Source of the DNA: Pandoraea commovens
GTDB lineage: Bacteria > Pseudomonadota > Gammaproteobacteria > Burkholderiales > Burkholderiaceae
Direction: 5' to 3'
Length of the DNA stretch: 64,000 nucleotides
NCBI RefSeq assembly: GCF_902459615.1
Contig: NZ_CABPSA010000001.1
Span: 620,001 to 684,000 of the forward strand
Part shown: piece after piece, positions 54,087 through 63,395 of the stretch
How positions within the stretch are numbered: position 1 is the stretch's first letter
How the letters are laid out: each line of letters opens with the position of its first letter
Translations under genes and position numbers: made by a program
Notes under the pieces: generated by a model
What the model was told of the DNA's origin: nothing
The model's database searches: none
What the model saw: only the letters and a program-made list of their open reading frames with translations

Positions 54087-55238
54087 TCAGACCGCTTCAG
54101 CGCGCGGTGGCTTGAGCGGCAAGACCTGAAGCCGATCGCCCGTCTTCACGCCCAACGCCTGCGCAGCGAGCGGGCTGAGCGCGAACGCGCGGCGCTCGGG
54201 GCGACCTGTCACCAGCGTCGCGCGAAAACCCTCGAGGCCCAGGCATGCCACAAGATACGGTTCCGCGTTCGGCGTCGCCGGTACGGGGCTGCCATCCTCG
54301 CTTGTTGGGGCCACGACGTTCGCCGTCAGATAGCGGCTATCGCGCGCCGCACGCAGATCGGCAACGCGCGCTTCGAGCACCGGGCCGCTGTCGAAGATGT
54401 CCACGTGCGATCCGGAGCGCATCCCCTCCTGCTCCAGCAGACGCCGGGCAGGCAGCGTGTCGCGGTGCGTCACGCCGATGGCGGCTTGCGCTTGCGGCGA
54501 CAGAAAGTCGACGTAAATCGGATACTTCGGCATCAGCTCGGCCACGAACGACTTCTTGCCGATGGACGTGAGGTAGTCCGCCTGATCGAAGTCGATCTTG
54601 AAGAAGTGTTGTCCGAGCGACTGCCAGAACGGGCTCTGTCCCTCGTCGTCGAAAAAGCCACGCAACTCGGCGCACACGTGCGGACCGAACCGCTCGGGGA
54701 ACTGCGCCATGAACAGAAAGCGTGCCTTCGATAGCAGCGCACCGTTTCCGTGTCCGCGCCATTTCGGGTCGAGCAGCAGCGAGCAGAGTTCGCTGTAGCC
54801 GGTGAGGTCGTTCGAGAGCGAGAGCGTCAGCATGCGCGACCAGACATTCAGCTCCCGGCTCGCGTGGACAATCGTGTCCTTGCGATAGGTGTAGAACGGC
54901 TGGTCGAGGCCGACGGCGGCTTCCAGCCCGCAAACGCCCGCGATCTCGCCGGTGTCGGCGTCCTCCATCACGAACAGATAGCCCTGCTCCGCCGTGGGCG
55001 CCTGGCCTTCGACGGTCGCCGCCACGCGCGCCAGACGCGCTTCGAGCGCCGCCCGGTCGGGCTTGAACGACGTCATGCCCGGACCGGCCATCGCTGCCAG
55101 CGCCAGCAGCGCGGGCAGATCACCGGGACGCGCGAGACGCACGACGCGCAGCGAATTCGCCGCGATGTCGTCAGAGGCGGCAGCAACAGTGTTCGCTGGA
55201 ACGTCGGAGGTCGTCGTCGCTTTCGATTGACGCGTCAT
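54087..55238 (-). CDS. astA: Arginine N-succinyltransferase AstA
   Basis: 383-residue GNAT-fold enzyme that succinylates arginine with succinyl-CoA, the first AST step. Conserved AstA stretches are visible: LARPGDLPALLALAAMAGPG, the YRKDTIVHASRELNV segment, the LCSLLLDPKWRGHGNGALLS loop and the C-terminal substrate site GMRSGSHVDIFDSGPVLEA. The first 28 residues are an extension rich in Thr/Ala/Ser compared with typical AstA. It is downstream of astC on the minus strand, separated by a hairpin terminator. It converges with the pilus operon. Confidence 0.95.
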   Translation of the reverse strand: MTRQSKATTTSDVPANTVAAASDDIAANSLRVVRLARPGDLPALLALAAMAGPGMTSFKPDRAALEARLARVAATVEGQAPTAEQGYLFVMEDADTGEIAGVCGLEAAVGLDQPFYTYRKDTIVHASRELNVWSRMLTLSLSNDLTGYSELCSLLLDPKWRGHGNGALLSKARFLFMAQFPERFGPHVCAELRGFFDDEGQSPFWQSLGQHFFKIDFDQADYLTSIGKKSFVAELMPKYPIYVDFLSPQAQAAIGVTHRDTLPARRLLEQEGMRSGSHVDIFDSGPVLEARVADLRAARDSRYLTANVVAPTSEDGSPVPATPNAEPYLVACLGLEGFRATLVTGRPERRAFALSPLAAQALGVKTGDRLQVLPLKPPRAEAV

Positions 55239-55257
55239 GGAAGCATCCCGTGAGTTG

Positions 55258-55300
55258 GATAAAACAAGGGCCGGAGCGACGTCATCCGTCGGTCCGGCCC
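55258..55300 (-). terminator. Terminator hairpin between astC and astA
   Basis: A 14-bp stem with one mismatch (55268-55281 with 55287-55300) has a five-base loop. On the minus strand it is followed directly by a T-rich tract (from 55258-55267). It lies between astC and the start of astA, so it should lower astA expression unless read through. Confidence 0.75.
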
Positions 55301-55358
55301 GAAGTCCTGTGCATCGGCGCAGGTCTTGTTACGTTCGCCGTGTGCTTAGGCGGCCTTC

Positions 55359-56600
55359 TTAAGCGGCCTTCGCCGTGGCAGCCACCGTTGCGACCGCCTT
55401 CTCCAGCGAGGCGAGACCGGCGTCGATATCTGCGAACGGAATGTTCAGCGACGGCGCGAAACGCACCACGTCGCCGCCCGCCACCAGCAGCATCAGACCG
55501 TTCTTCTCGGATTCGACGACGATGTCCTTGGCGCGACCGGCGAACGCCGGCTTGAGCACGGCGCCGATCAGCAGGCCCATACCGCGCACCTGATCGAACA
55601 CGCCATGACGCGCGTTGATCACCTCGATGCCCTTGATGAAATGATCGTGACGCGCCTTCACGCCGTTCAGCGTCTCGGCCGTGTTGATCAGCTCCAGCAC
55701 GCGACCGGCAATGGCCGTCGCGAGCGGGTTGCCGCCGTACGTGCAGCCGTGCGTGCCCGGCGAGAAGCTCGCAGCAATCTTGCTCGTCGTGAGAATGCCG
55801 CCGATCGGATAGCCATTGCCCAGCGCCTTGGCGGTGGTCAGGATGTCCGGCGTCACGCCATATTGCTCGTAGGCATACAGCGTGCCGGTGCGACCGACGC
55901 CCGTCTGCACTTCGTCGAAAATCAGCAGCGCACCGTGCTGATCGCACAGCTCGCGCAGACCCTTCAGGAATTCCGGATCGGCGGGCAACACACCGCCCTC
56001 ACCCTGCACCGGTTCGACGATGACAGCGGCCGTGGCGTCCGAAATCGTCGCGCGGACGGTTTCCAGATCGTTGTACGGCAGATGCATGATGCCTGCGGGA
56101 ATCGGGCCGAAACCTTCGGTGTACTTGGCCTGACCGCCCACGCTCACGGTGAACAGCGAACGGCCGTGGAACGAGTTATAGAACGAGATGATCTCGCTCT
56201 TTTCCTTGCCACCACGCTCGGCGGCGTGGTCGTAGGCGTAGCGGCGCGCCAGCTTGAGTGCGGCTTCGTTCGCTTCGAGACCCGAATTGCAGAAGAACGC
56301 TTTGTCGGCGAACGTCGCTTGCGTGAGTGCCGTGGCCAGGCGCAGCACCGGCTCATTGGTGTAACCGTTACCGATGTGCCAGACCTTGCGGGCCTGCTCT
56401 TCGATCACCTTCACCAGTTCCGGATTGGCATGGCCGAGCGCGTTGACCGCGATACCGCCGGTGAAGTCGACATACTCGCGACCTTCCTGATCCCACATGC
56501 GCGAGCCTTCGCCGCGTACGGGCACCATCTGGGCAGGCGCGTAATTGGGCACCATCACGTCGTCGAACGTCTGGCGGGTCACAGCGATTTGCTGGCTCAT
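55359..56600 (-). CDS. astC: Succinylornithine transaminase AstC (acetylornithine aminotransferase family)
   Basis: 413-residue PLP-dependent class III aminotransferase. The PLP Lys is in [14 protein letters not shown], the cofactor-contact Asp in [15 protein letters not shown], and the opening [20 protein letters not shown] is family-typical. ArgD (biosynthetic) and AstC (catabolic) are hard to tell apart by sequence; the neighbouring astA and transporter favour AstC, which converts succinylornithine to the semialdehyde. The ATG at 56600 has a GAGG site. A 13-base near-duplication (AAGGCCGC-TAAG) straddles the stop codon. A leader of about 155 bases carries three 9-base repeats. Confidence 0.92.
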   Translation of the reverse strand: MSQQIAVTRQTFDDVMVPNYAPAQMVPVRGEGSRMWDQEGREYVDFTGGIAVNALGHANPELVKVIEEQARKVWHIGNGYTNEPVLRLATALTQATFADKAFFCNSGLEANEAALKLARRYAYDHAAERGGKEKSEIISFYNSFHGRSLFTVSVGGQAKYTEGFGPIPAGIMHLPYNDLETVRATISDATAAVIVEPVQGEGGVLPADPEFLKGLRELCDQHGALLIFDEVQTGVGRTGTLYAYEQYGVTPDILTTAKALGNGYPIGGILTTSKIAASFSPGTHGCTYGGNPLATAIAGRVLELINTAETLNGVKARHDHFIKGIEVINARHGVFDQVRGMGLLIGAVLKPAFAGRAKDIVVESEKNGLMLLVAGGDVVRFAPSLNIPFADIDAGLASLEKAVATVAATAKAA

Positions 56601-56721
56601 GACTACCTCGTGAAATCGGAGTGCAATCTTCGATTGCGGGGCAGGCCCGGACAAAGGTCACTGCCCTGTGAAAAAAACCTGGCGGGGCGCTCAGGGTGCC
56701 TGCGACGCGCCGGTGCCTGAA

Positions 56722-56748
56722 GTCACTCGGGTCACTCGGGTCACTCGG
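56722..56748. repeat. Three perfect 9-base tandem repeats in the astC leader
   Basis: GTCACTCGG occurs three times in a row (56722, 56731, 56740). On the minus strand a TACAAT hexamer (56769-56764) just upstream could be the astC -10, which puts the repeats at the start of the transcript. A T7 tract follows at 56677-56671. Confidence 0.6.
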
Positions 56749-56819
56749 CGCGCGTACCCTCGCATTGTAATCAGATGCGGCGCGCGGATATACCTTTGCG
56801 CGCACCGCAATCCTGAGAA

Positions 56820-57525
<706 letters not shown>

Positions 57526-57542
<17 letters not shown>

Positions 57543-58278
57543 CTTTGCCGTACCTCGTTTCAAGATGTTGAACAAATGCCGACAGCACCAGCGTGATCAC
57601 CCAATAGATGAGCGAAATCGTCAGATACGGCTCCCAGTAGCGCGCGTAGGCACCCGACACCGTGCGTGCAGCGTACGCCAGTTCGGCCAGACCGATGGCC
57701 GATGCGAGCGACGAGTCCTTCACGATGGCAATGGCGTTGTTGCCCAGCGGCGGCAGCATGCGGCGGAATGCCTGCGGCAGCACCACGCGGCGCAGCGTCT
57801 GCATGTAAGTCATGCCGAGCGAGCGTGCCGCTTCGGCCTGGCCGCGGTCGATCGACTGAATACCGGCACGGAAGATTTCCGACACGTAGGCGCCGGCGTT
57901 CAGCGAGATTGCCAGCACGGCCGACATGAACGCACCGTACTGCGAACGGATTTCGCGGGCCAAATCGCCGCTCACGAGCAAGCCGCCCGACGGGTTGATC
58001 AGCAACGGCATCAATGCGAAGTGGATCAGCAGGATCTGCACGAACAACGGCGTGCCGCGGAAGAAGCTGACGTAGAAGCGCACGGGGAATTGCACCGCGT
58101 AGCGCAGGAAATACTTATAGAAGCCGTGACGCGCTTCGGCCAGACGGCCAACGCCAAGCACGAGCCCAAGTAACGTGCCGGCGATCACACAGATCACCGT
58201 GCACTTGAGCGTCATCAGCGTGCCCTCGACGAACAGGGGCATGTATTCGCTGATGATGTTCCACTGGAACCCACCCAT
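57526..58278 (-). CDS. Amino-acid ABC transporter permease (HisM/GlnP type)
   Basis: 250-residue inner-membrane permease. The N-terminus [20 protein letters not shown] and hydrophobic segments near 20-45, 70-95, 115-140, 190-210 and 215-235 fit the polar amino-acid permease family. The ATPase-docking EAA loop is [20 protein letters not shown]...LPQAFR. Only one permease gene is seen, so the channel may be a homodimer, unlike HisQM. The ATG has an AAAGG site. It follows the binding-protein gene across a large hairpin and overlaps the ATPase gene. Confidence 0.93.
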
Positions 58279-58323
58279 GAAGCACCTTTCTCACAAAATG
58301 AAACGGACCGGTCTGACCGGCGG

Positions 58324-58386
58324 AAAAACGCTCGCGGCCCGGGGGTTGACGTCGGTAGTTGACGATCAGCTCACGGGCCGCGAGTG
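58324..58386 (-). terminator. Large terminator hairpin between binding-protein and permease genes
   Basis: An 11-bp perfect stem (58331-58341 with 58374-58384), extended by a G-U and a C-G pair, closes a 32-base loop that contains GTTGACG twice. On the minus strand T5 (58328-58324) follows. It sits in the gap between the two genes and should raise binding protein relative to membrane subunits. Confidence 0.75.
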
Positions 58387-58430
58387 GCCAGAATCTCTGG
58401 CGCGCGTGGCGCGAATCTTACACGCGTTGA

Positions 58431-59210
58431 TTACTGTTGCGGCAGGGTCGGCACGTCGGCGTCGAACCACTGCTTGTAGATCTTGGCGTAGGTGCCGTCA
58501 GCCACGATCTTTTTCAGACCGGTATTGATCTTGTCGAGCGCAACCTTGTTGCCCTTCTTCACGGCGATGCCGAAGTACTGGCGCTTGAACTTGTTGTCGT
58601 AGACGAGCTTGAACGGCTTTTCCGGATGGCTCTTGATATAGAACTTGATCACGCCGACGTCGCCCACGGCGGCGTCCACGCCACCGCGATACAGCTCTTC
58701 GAGCATGAGCGGCGTGTTGTCGAAGCGACGGATGGCGGTGCTGGCCTTGCCCAGCTCTTCCGAGACGGCGATGTCGCCCGTGCTCGAATTGACCACGCCG
58801 ACTTGCAGCTTCTTCAGGTCGGCCAGACCGGCGACCTTCGCACCCGGCGAGGTGATGATGACCTGATCGGCCGGGAAGTACGGGGCCGAGAAGTCGACCA
58901 TTTCACGACGTTTGTCGGTAATGGTGATGCCGGAAATGATGATGTCGCGATCGCCCTGATCCAAGGTGGCGAAGATGCCTTCCCACGGGGTGCTGACCAG
59001 CTTGGTGTTGAAACCGCCAGCCTTGCCGATGGCCTTGATGATGTCGATATCGAAGCCGACCAATTCCTTTTGCGGCGTTTCGAACTCGAACGGACGATAC
59101 GTGCCGCCTGCGCCCACGGTGTAGGTCGGATCGGCGGCCTGTGCTGCCGGCAGCGCGGCAAAGGTCGTCAGAAAACAAGCGGCGGCCAGCACCAGGCGCT
59201 TCGTCAACAT
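58431..59210 (-). CDS. Periplasmic amino-acid binding protein
   Basis: 259-residue solute-binding protein of family 3. Signal: MLTKRLVLAAACFLTTFAAL, then PAAQAADP. The binding core includes TYRPFEFETPQKELVGFDID, a typical PF-x-G/E-x2-FDID pattern, the STPWEGIFATLDQGDRDIII segment and DAAVGDVGVIKFYI. The proteins of this family bind one amino acid with high affinity; the neighbouring astCA genes favour arginine or ornithine, but glutamine is possible. The ATG at 59210 has a GGA site and begins the signal; a 26-codon extension upstream lacks one. It is first in the transporter unit, before a terminator hairpin. Confidence 0.93.
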   Translation of the reverse strand: MLTKRLVLAAACFLTTFAALPAAQAADPTYTVGAGGTYRPFEFETPQKELVGFDIDIIKAIGKAGGFNTKLVSTPWEGIFATLDQGDRDIIISGITITDKRREMVDFSAPYFPADQVIITSPGAKVAGLADLKKLQVGVVNSSTGDIAVSEELGKASTAIRRFDNTPLMLEELYRGGVDAAVGDVGVIKFYIKSHPEKPFKLVYDNKFKRQYFGIAVKKGNKVALDKINTGLKKIVADGTYAKIYKQWFDADVPTLPQQ

Positions 59211-59269
59211 AGTAATTTCCTTGGCGAGGATTCCAGAAAGAGCGCAATGATACTCCTCGGCGCCCTTGA

Positions 59270-59298
59270 AACGAAAAAAACCCGCCAAAGCGGGTTTT
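59270..59298. terminator. Bidirectional intrinsic terminator
   Basis: A 9-bp stem (59277-59285 with 59290-59298, loop CAAA) is flanked by an A-run on the left and T-run on the right, so it can stop transcription on both strands. Its main use should be the acetolactate-synthase-type gene, which ends about 100 bases upstream on the minus strand. Confidence 0.88.
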
Positions 59299-59401
59299 CT
59301 CGTTGCGATCTCGCGACGTGAGGCCGAATTCTCACACCGTGAAAATGCCTATGCGACGGGCCTGCAGCCCGCCCCCGCTTCCGGTCGGTTGCGTCGAAAA
59401 C

Positions 59402-61234
59402 TCAGAATGCACCCGCCGCAATCGGCCCGGCGGCTTGCCCGGGACCGAAAACCACATCACGGTAGGTTTTACCGGCCGGGATCATCGGGTACACATCGTC
59501 TTCACGCGTCACAAGGACGTCGAGCAGATACGGCTCGCTCGGGTCTTCGAGCATGCGCGCCAATGCAGCGGGCAATTCCTCGGCGCGGGTGACGCGAGCG
59601 CCCGCCACGCCGTATCCCGCCGCAATCGTCACGAAATCCGGGTAAGGACGGCCGTCGTCTGCGCCATCCGGCACATTCGGGTCGACCAGCGACGACGCCA
59701 CCCGGTTGCGCGCATAGATCATGTCCTGCCACTGCCGCACCATGCCCAGCCACTGGTTGTTGATGACCAGCACCTTGACGCCGAGGCCGTAACGACGGCA
59801 CGTCGAGAGTTCGTTGACGGACATGTTCAGGCTGCCGTCGCCATCGATATCGATCACCGGCACGTTAGGCAACGCGACCTTCGCGCCGATGGCCGCAGGC
59901 AAACCGAAGCCCATCGTGCCGAATCCGGCGCTCGACAGGAACGTGCGCGGCTCGCGCAAGCGCAGGTGCTGCATGGCCCACATCTGGTGCTGCCCCACGC
60001 CCGTCGTGACCACCGCTTCCGGCGGCAGCATCGCGGCCAGCGCGGCGATGACGTCCACGCCGGTCAGCACACTGGCGTCCTTGTCTGCACTCGCTTCGCC
60101 TGTCGCTTGCGGTGCACGCAGCGGATGCGCTTCGCGACGCTCGCGAAGATACGTATGCCACGCGGGCACGTCACGCCGTTTGGCGTGCGCCAGCAGACCG
60201 GCGAACGCGTCGCGCAGATCCGCGTGCACGCCCAGCGTCACCGGCTTGTTCTTGCCGATCTCGGCAGCATCCACGTCGATATGGACGATCTTCGCGTGTC
60301 GCGCGAACGATGACGGATCGCCGATCACCCGGTCGTCGAAGCGCACGCCGAGCGCCAGCACGAGATCGGCTTCGTTGACCGCGACGTTCGCCGCATACGC
60401 GCCGTGCATGCCCAGCGGACCGAGCAACAGAGGATGGTCGTCGGGCACGACACCAAGTCCCATCATGGTGAGCGCGACCGGGCAGTTGAGCGCTTCGGCC
60501 AGCGCGACCAGTTGTGCGCTCGTCCCCGACGCAATCACCCCACCACCGGCATAAAGCACCGGCCGCTCGCTCTGCGCGAGCAATGCGGCAATGCGTTGCG
60601 CCGTCTCGTCGCTCATGCCCGCAGGCACGGCGGACTTAACGCGCTTGTCCGTCGGCTGTTCGGGACGCGCCTGCTGAATGTCCTTCGGAAAGTCGAGCAA
60701 GACCGGGCCGGGACGTCCGGCCAGCGCACACGCCGCCGCCTCGCGCACGGCGGCCGGGATGTCGCGCGCCTCACGCACCTGACGCGCGAGCTTCGTGACG
60801 GGCTTGGTGATGGCGACGATATCGACTTCCTGGAAGGCATTCTTGCCCAACCAGTGCGTGGCGACATTGCCGGTGATGGCCAGGATCGGCACCGAATCGC
60901 TCGCTGCATCGGCGATACCCGTCACAAGATTGGTCGCCCCCGGGCCGGACGTCGCCAGGCAGACGCCCAACTTGCCGGTCGCGCGCGCATAGCCTTGCGC
61001 CCCAAAGACAGAGCCTTGCTCATGCTCGGTACGCACCAGCGTGATCGATACGCGCGAGAGCGCATCGAGCATTTCGAGGTTGGCCCCGCCCGGGTAGCAG
61101 AACACCGTGTCGATGCCAATGTCGACCAGCGTGCGCGCAATCAGGTCTGCGCCTTTGGCAGACAACGGAGCAAGGGGCTGGGCGACGGCACCGGTCGCGG
61201 TTTCGGCAGCGGGCAAAGTCAAATCGAGTTTCAT
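59402..61234 (-). CDS. ilvB: Acetolactate synthase, large catalytic subunit type
   Basis: 610-residue thiamine-diphosphate enzyme that condenses pyruvate with pyruvate or 2-ketobutyrate in branched-chain amino-acid synthesis. The catalytic Glu is in LVRTEHEQGSVFGAQGYARA, the FAD-contact region in ITGNVATHWLGKNAFQEVD, the Mg/ThDP motif in DGDGSLNMSVNELSTC, and the end has VLVINNQWLGMVRQWQDM, all typical for AHAS. No small regulatory subunit gene (ilvN/ilvH) is adjacent, so it may be a second isozyme or use a subunit from elsewhere. I start at MKLDLTLPAAE (61234). It is divergent from an Lrp/AsnC regulator. Confidence 0.88.
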   Translation of the reverse strand: MKLDLTLPAAETATGAVAQPLAPLSAKGADLIARTLVDIGIDTVFCYPGGANLEMLDALSRVSITLVRTEHEQGSVFGAQGYARATGKLGVCLATSGPGATNLVTGIADAASDSVPILAITGNVATHWLGKNAFQEVDIVAITKPVTKLARQVREARDIPAAVREAAACALAGRPGPVLLDFPKDIQQARPEQPTDKRVKSAVPAGMSDETAQRIAALLAQSERPVLYAGGGVIASGTSAQLVALAEALNCPVALTMMGLGVVPDDHPLLLGPLGMHGAYAANVAVNEADLVLALGVRFDDRVIGDPSSFARHAKIVHIDVDAAEIGKNKPVTLGVHADLRDAFAGLLAHAKRRDVPAWHTYLRERREAHPLRAPQATGEASADKDASVLTGVDVIAALAAMLPPEAVVTTGVGQHQMWAMQHLRLREPRTFLSSAGFGTMGFGLPAAIGAKVALPNVPVIDIDGDGSLNMSVNELSTCRRYGLGVKVLVINNQWLGMVRQWQDMIYARNRVASSLVDPNVPDGADDGRPYPDFVTIAAGYGVAGARVTRAEELPAALARMLEDPSEPYLLDVLVTREDDVYPMIPAGKTYRDVVFGPGQAAGPIAAGAF

Positions 61235-61344
61235 AGGTACGTGTCTTCCTGCTGATTCAGTCGAACGGGAGGGAATTGTTGCGGCGAATATCACTAATAG
61301 AGACGAAGTTTACGGGGATCGGCCGGTAAATGCTTCGCGTATCG

Positions 61345-61373
61345 TTGACAAAAACCCGTCAATTTCACATGAT
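61345..61373 (+). promoter_or_regulatory. Promoter of the Lrp/AsnC gene with embedded inverted repeat
   Basis: TTGACA (61345-61350) and CATGAT (61368-61373) are 17 bases apart. TTGAC-N8-GTCAA (61345-61362) overlaps the -35, a position where a bound regulator would block transcription. Confidence 0.6.
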
Positions 61374-61406
61374 CCATTCAAATTTACTCATATCGAGGAA
61401 TAGATC

Positions 61407-61913
61407 ATGCAAATTGACGAATTCGATGAAAAAATCCTCGCAATTCTGCAGGAAGACGCCTCGCTTTCCGCCGCGCAGATCGGCGAGCGCATCGGGCTGT
61501 CGCAATCGCAATGTTGGCGACGCATCGACCGGCTCGATGCCGAGGGCGTAATCGAGCGGCGTGTCGCGCTGGTCGACCGCAAGAAGGTCGGGCTGAACGT
61601 CATGCTGTTTGCTCACGTAAAACTCGCGGGACACAACCGCAACGCGCTACCCGAATTCTCCAAGGCGATTCAGGACTTTCCCGAAGTTCTGGAATGCCAT
61701 GTACTGATGGGCAACGTCGACTTTCTGCTTCGCATCGTCACGCGCGATGTCGACGCCTACGAGCGCTTCTTCTTCGAGCGGCTCTCACAACTGCCGATGG
61801 TGCAGGAAGTGAACTCGATGATTGCGCTCTCGCAGATCAAGTCGACCACGGTGCTGCCCATCGGCAGCGGACAGCCCGGTGCGCACAGCAACGCGTCCTC
61901 CGGCAATTCATGA
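61407..61913 (+). CDS. Lrp/AsnC family transcriptional regulator
   Basis: 168 residues. The N-terminal helix-turn-helix is FDEKILAILQEDASLSAAQI followed by LSQSQCWRRIDRLDAEGVIE; the C-terminal RAM domain binds small molecules and forms the oligomer (VLECHVLMGNVDFLLRIVTR). GAGG precedes the ATG. It is divergent from the acetolactate-synthase-type gene across 170 bases, so it probably senses an amino acid such as leucine and controls that gene and itself. The last 20 residues are a flexible Ser/Gly-rich tail. Confidence 0.92.
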   Translation: MQIDEFDEKILAILQEDASLSAAQIGERIGLSQSQCWRRIDRLDAEGVIERRVALVDRKKVGLNVMLFAHVKLAGHNRNALPEFSKAIQDFPEVLECHVLMGNVDFLLRIVTRDVDAYERFFFERLSQLPMVQEVNSMIALSQIKSTTVLPIGSGQPGAHSNASSGNS

Positions 61914-62104
61914 CGCAGTGCTGACAGATTCATGTCACGAAACCGACCGTAAAATGTCCGCCGTTTGTCTGCTGAGTGTCCGCCGCTAGTCTGCCGTCCG
62001 TTAAACATCAGGCATCCTTCGATCGTCCTGATAAACGACGCGGAGCACGTTGGACAGCGCCCCCGCAAGCCTCTATCCTTAAGCATCCACTTCGGGAGCC
62101 TTGC

Positions 62105-62659
62105 ATGAAACGTTGGTTAGGAATGACCGCCGCTGCCGCGATTGTCGGTGTCACGGCCTGGTGCATGATCCCCGCCCATGCGGCATTGCAGAACGGTGCA
62201 TCGGCGCCGGACTTCAAGGCGCAAGCCTCGCTCGGCGGCAAAGTCTTCACGTTCTCGCTCGCGAACGCGCTCAAACAGGGCCCCGTCGTGCTGTACTTCT
62301 ACCCCGCTGCATTCACCACCGGATGCACGATCGAAGCGCATGACTTCGCCGAAGCGACCGACAAGTTCAAGGAGATGGGCGCGACGGTGATCGGCGTTTC
62401 GCACGACAACATCGACACGCTCAACAAGTTCTCCGTGTCCGAGTGCCGCAGCAAGTTTGCCGTGGCAGCCGACACCGATCAGAAAATCATGAAGGCGTAC
62501 GACGCCGTCCTCGCCCTCAAACCTGATATCGCCAATCGCATCTCCTACGTCATCGCCCCTGACGGCCGCGTAATCTACAGCTACGTCAGCATGGATCCGG
62601 ACAAGCACGTCCAGAACACGATGGCTGCCGTTCGCAAGTGGCATGAGACGCATCACTGA
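62105..62659 (+). CDS. Exported peroxiredoxin (AhpC/TSA-BCP type)
   Basis: 184-residue thiol peroxidase with a signal peptide (MKRWLGMTAAAAIVGVTAWC, then MIPAHA), so it should act in the periplasm. The peroxidatic Cys is in YPAAFTTGCTIEAHDFAEA, with the usual Pro/Thr context, and a second Cys in FSVSECRSKFAVAADTDQ may resolve the disulfide. Such enzymes reduce hydrogen peroxide and alkyl hydroperoxides with thioredoxin-like donors. The ATG at 62105 has a GGGAG site. A longer in-frame start (61976) would hide the signal. Confidence 0.9.
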   Translation: MKRWLGMTAAAAIVGVTAWCMIPAHAALQNGASAPDFKAQASLGGKVFTFSLANALKQGPVVLYFYPAAFTTGCTIEAHDFAEATDKFKEMGATVIGVSHDNIDTLNKFSVSECRSKFAVAADTDQKIMKAYDAVLALKPDIANRISYVIAPDGRVIYSYVSMDPDKHVQNTMAAVRKWHETHH

Positions 62660-62703
62660 AGGCATCGCACGGACATCACTGACGACTCCCCGATGAGGAC
62701 GGC

Positions 62704-63375
62704 ATGACCACGGCTACACCCATGGCGAGGGCGAAGGCCATCGCCCGCGCGCAGACCCGCAGCGAAGAACTCGCCAACAGCCTCAGCCACGGCCTCGCCT
62801 GTCTGGCCGCGCTCGCGGCGATCCCGTTTCTCTTCACCGCCGTACGCCCGCCGCTGCCGAGCACCGTGCAACAGATCGGCATCGGCGTGTTCGCCGTCAC
62901 GATGGTCGTGGTCTATCTGGCGTCCGCGCTGTACCACGGGCTGCCGGACGGCCGGGCGAAGCGTGTGTTCATGCGCGTCGACCACTGCGCCATCTTTCTC
63001 TTCATTGCCGGGACTTACACGCCCTTCACCGTCAAGATCCTGCACGATCCGTGGGGCTGGCCCCTGCTTACCGGCGTCTGGGCGATGGCAATCGCGGGGC
63101 TCGTCGCCAAGTCGCTCGGATTGCTCGACCGTCCGCTTGTCTCGACGTTGCTCTACATCGGGCTAGGCTGGATGGCCGTGCTGGTCGCCGGGCCGGTGTT
63201 GGCCGCCATTCCCGGCCCCGGCGCAGGATGGCTGTATGCGGGTGGCGCCGCCTATACCATCGGGGCAATCTTCTATTCGCTCGACGGACATATCAAGTTC
63301 GGGCATCTCGTCTGGCACCTCTTCGCCATCGGCGGCACCGTCTGTCATTACCTCGCCGTCTGGCGCTACATCTGA
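62704..63375 (+). CDS. trhA: Hemolysin III / TrhA family membrane protein (PAQR)
   Basis: 223-residue inner-membrane protein with seven hydrophobic segments. Zinc-site residues of the PAQR superfamily are in ELANSLSHGLACLAAL, SALYHGLPDGRAKRVFMRVD with HCAIFLFIAGTYTP, and the C-terminal FGHLVWHLFAIGGTVCHYLA. Bacterial members such as TrhA regulate membrane energetics or lipid homeostasis; direct hemolysin activity is doubtful. It follows the peroxiredoxin gene by 44 bases on the same strand. Confidence 0.9.
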   Translation: MTTATPMARAKAIARAQTRSEELANSLSHGLACLAALAAIPFLFTAVRPPLPSTVQQIGIGVFAVTMVVVYLASALYHGLPDGRAKRVFMRVDHCAIFLFIAGTYTPFTVKILHDPWGWPLLTGVWAMAIAGLVAKSLGLLDRPLVSTLLYIGLGWMAVLVAGPVLAAIPGPGAGWLYAGGAAYTIGAIFYSLDGHIKFGHLVWHLFAIGGTVCHYLAVWRYI

Positions 63376-63395
63376 CGCTTTCGAATTCCTTCCGA

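Noticed and set aside
55346-55372. Direct 13-base near-duplication around the astC stop codon
   Set aside because: It looks like a small slippage duplication at the end of the gene with no visible consequence.
56722-56748. Tandem repeats as a possible CRISPR remnant
   Set aside because: The units are nine bases, contiguous and without spacers, and there are no cas genes.
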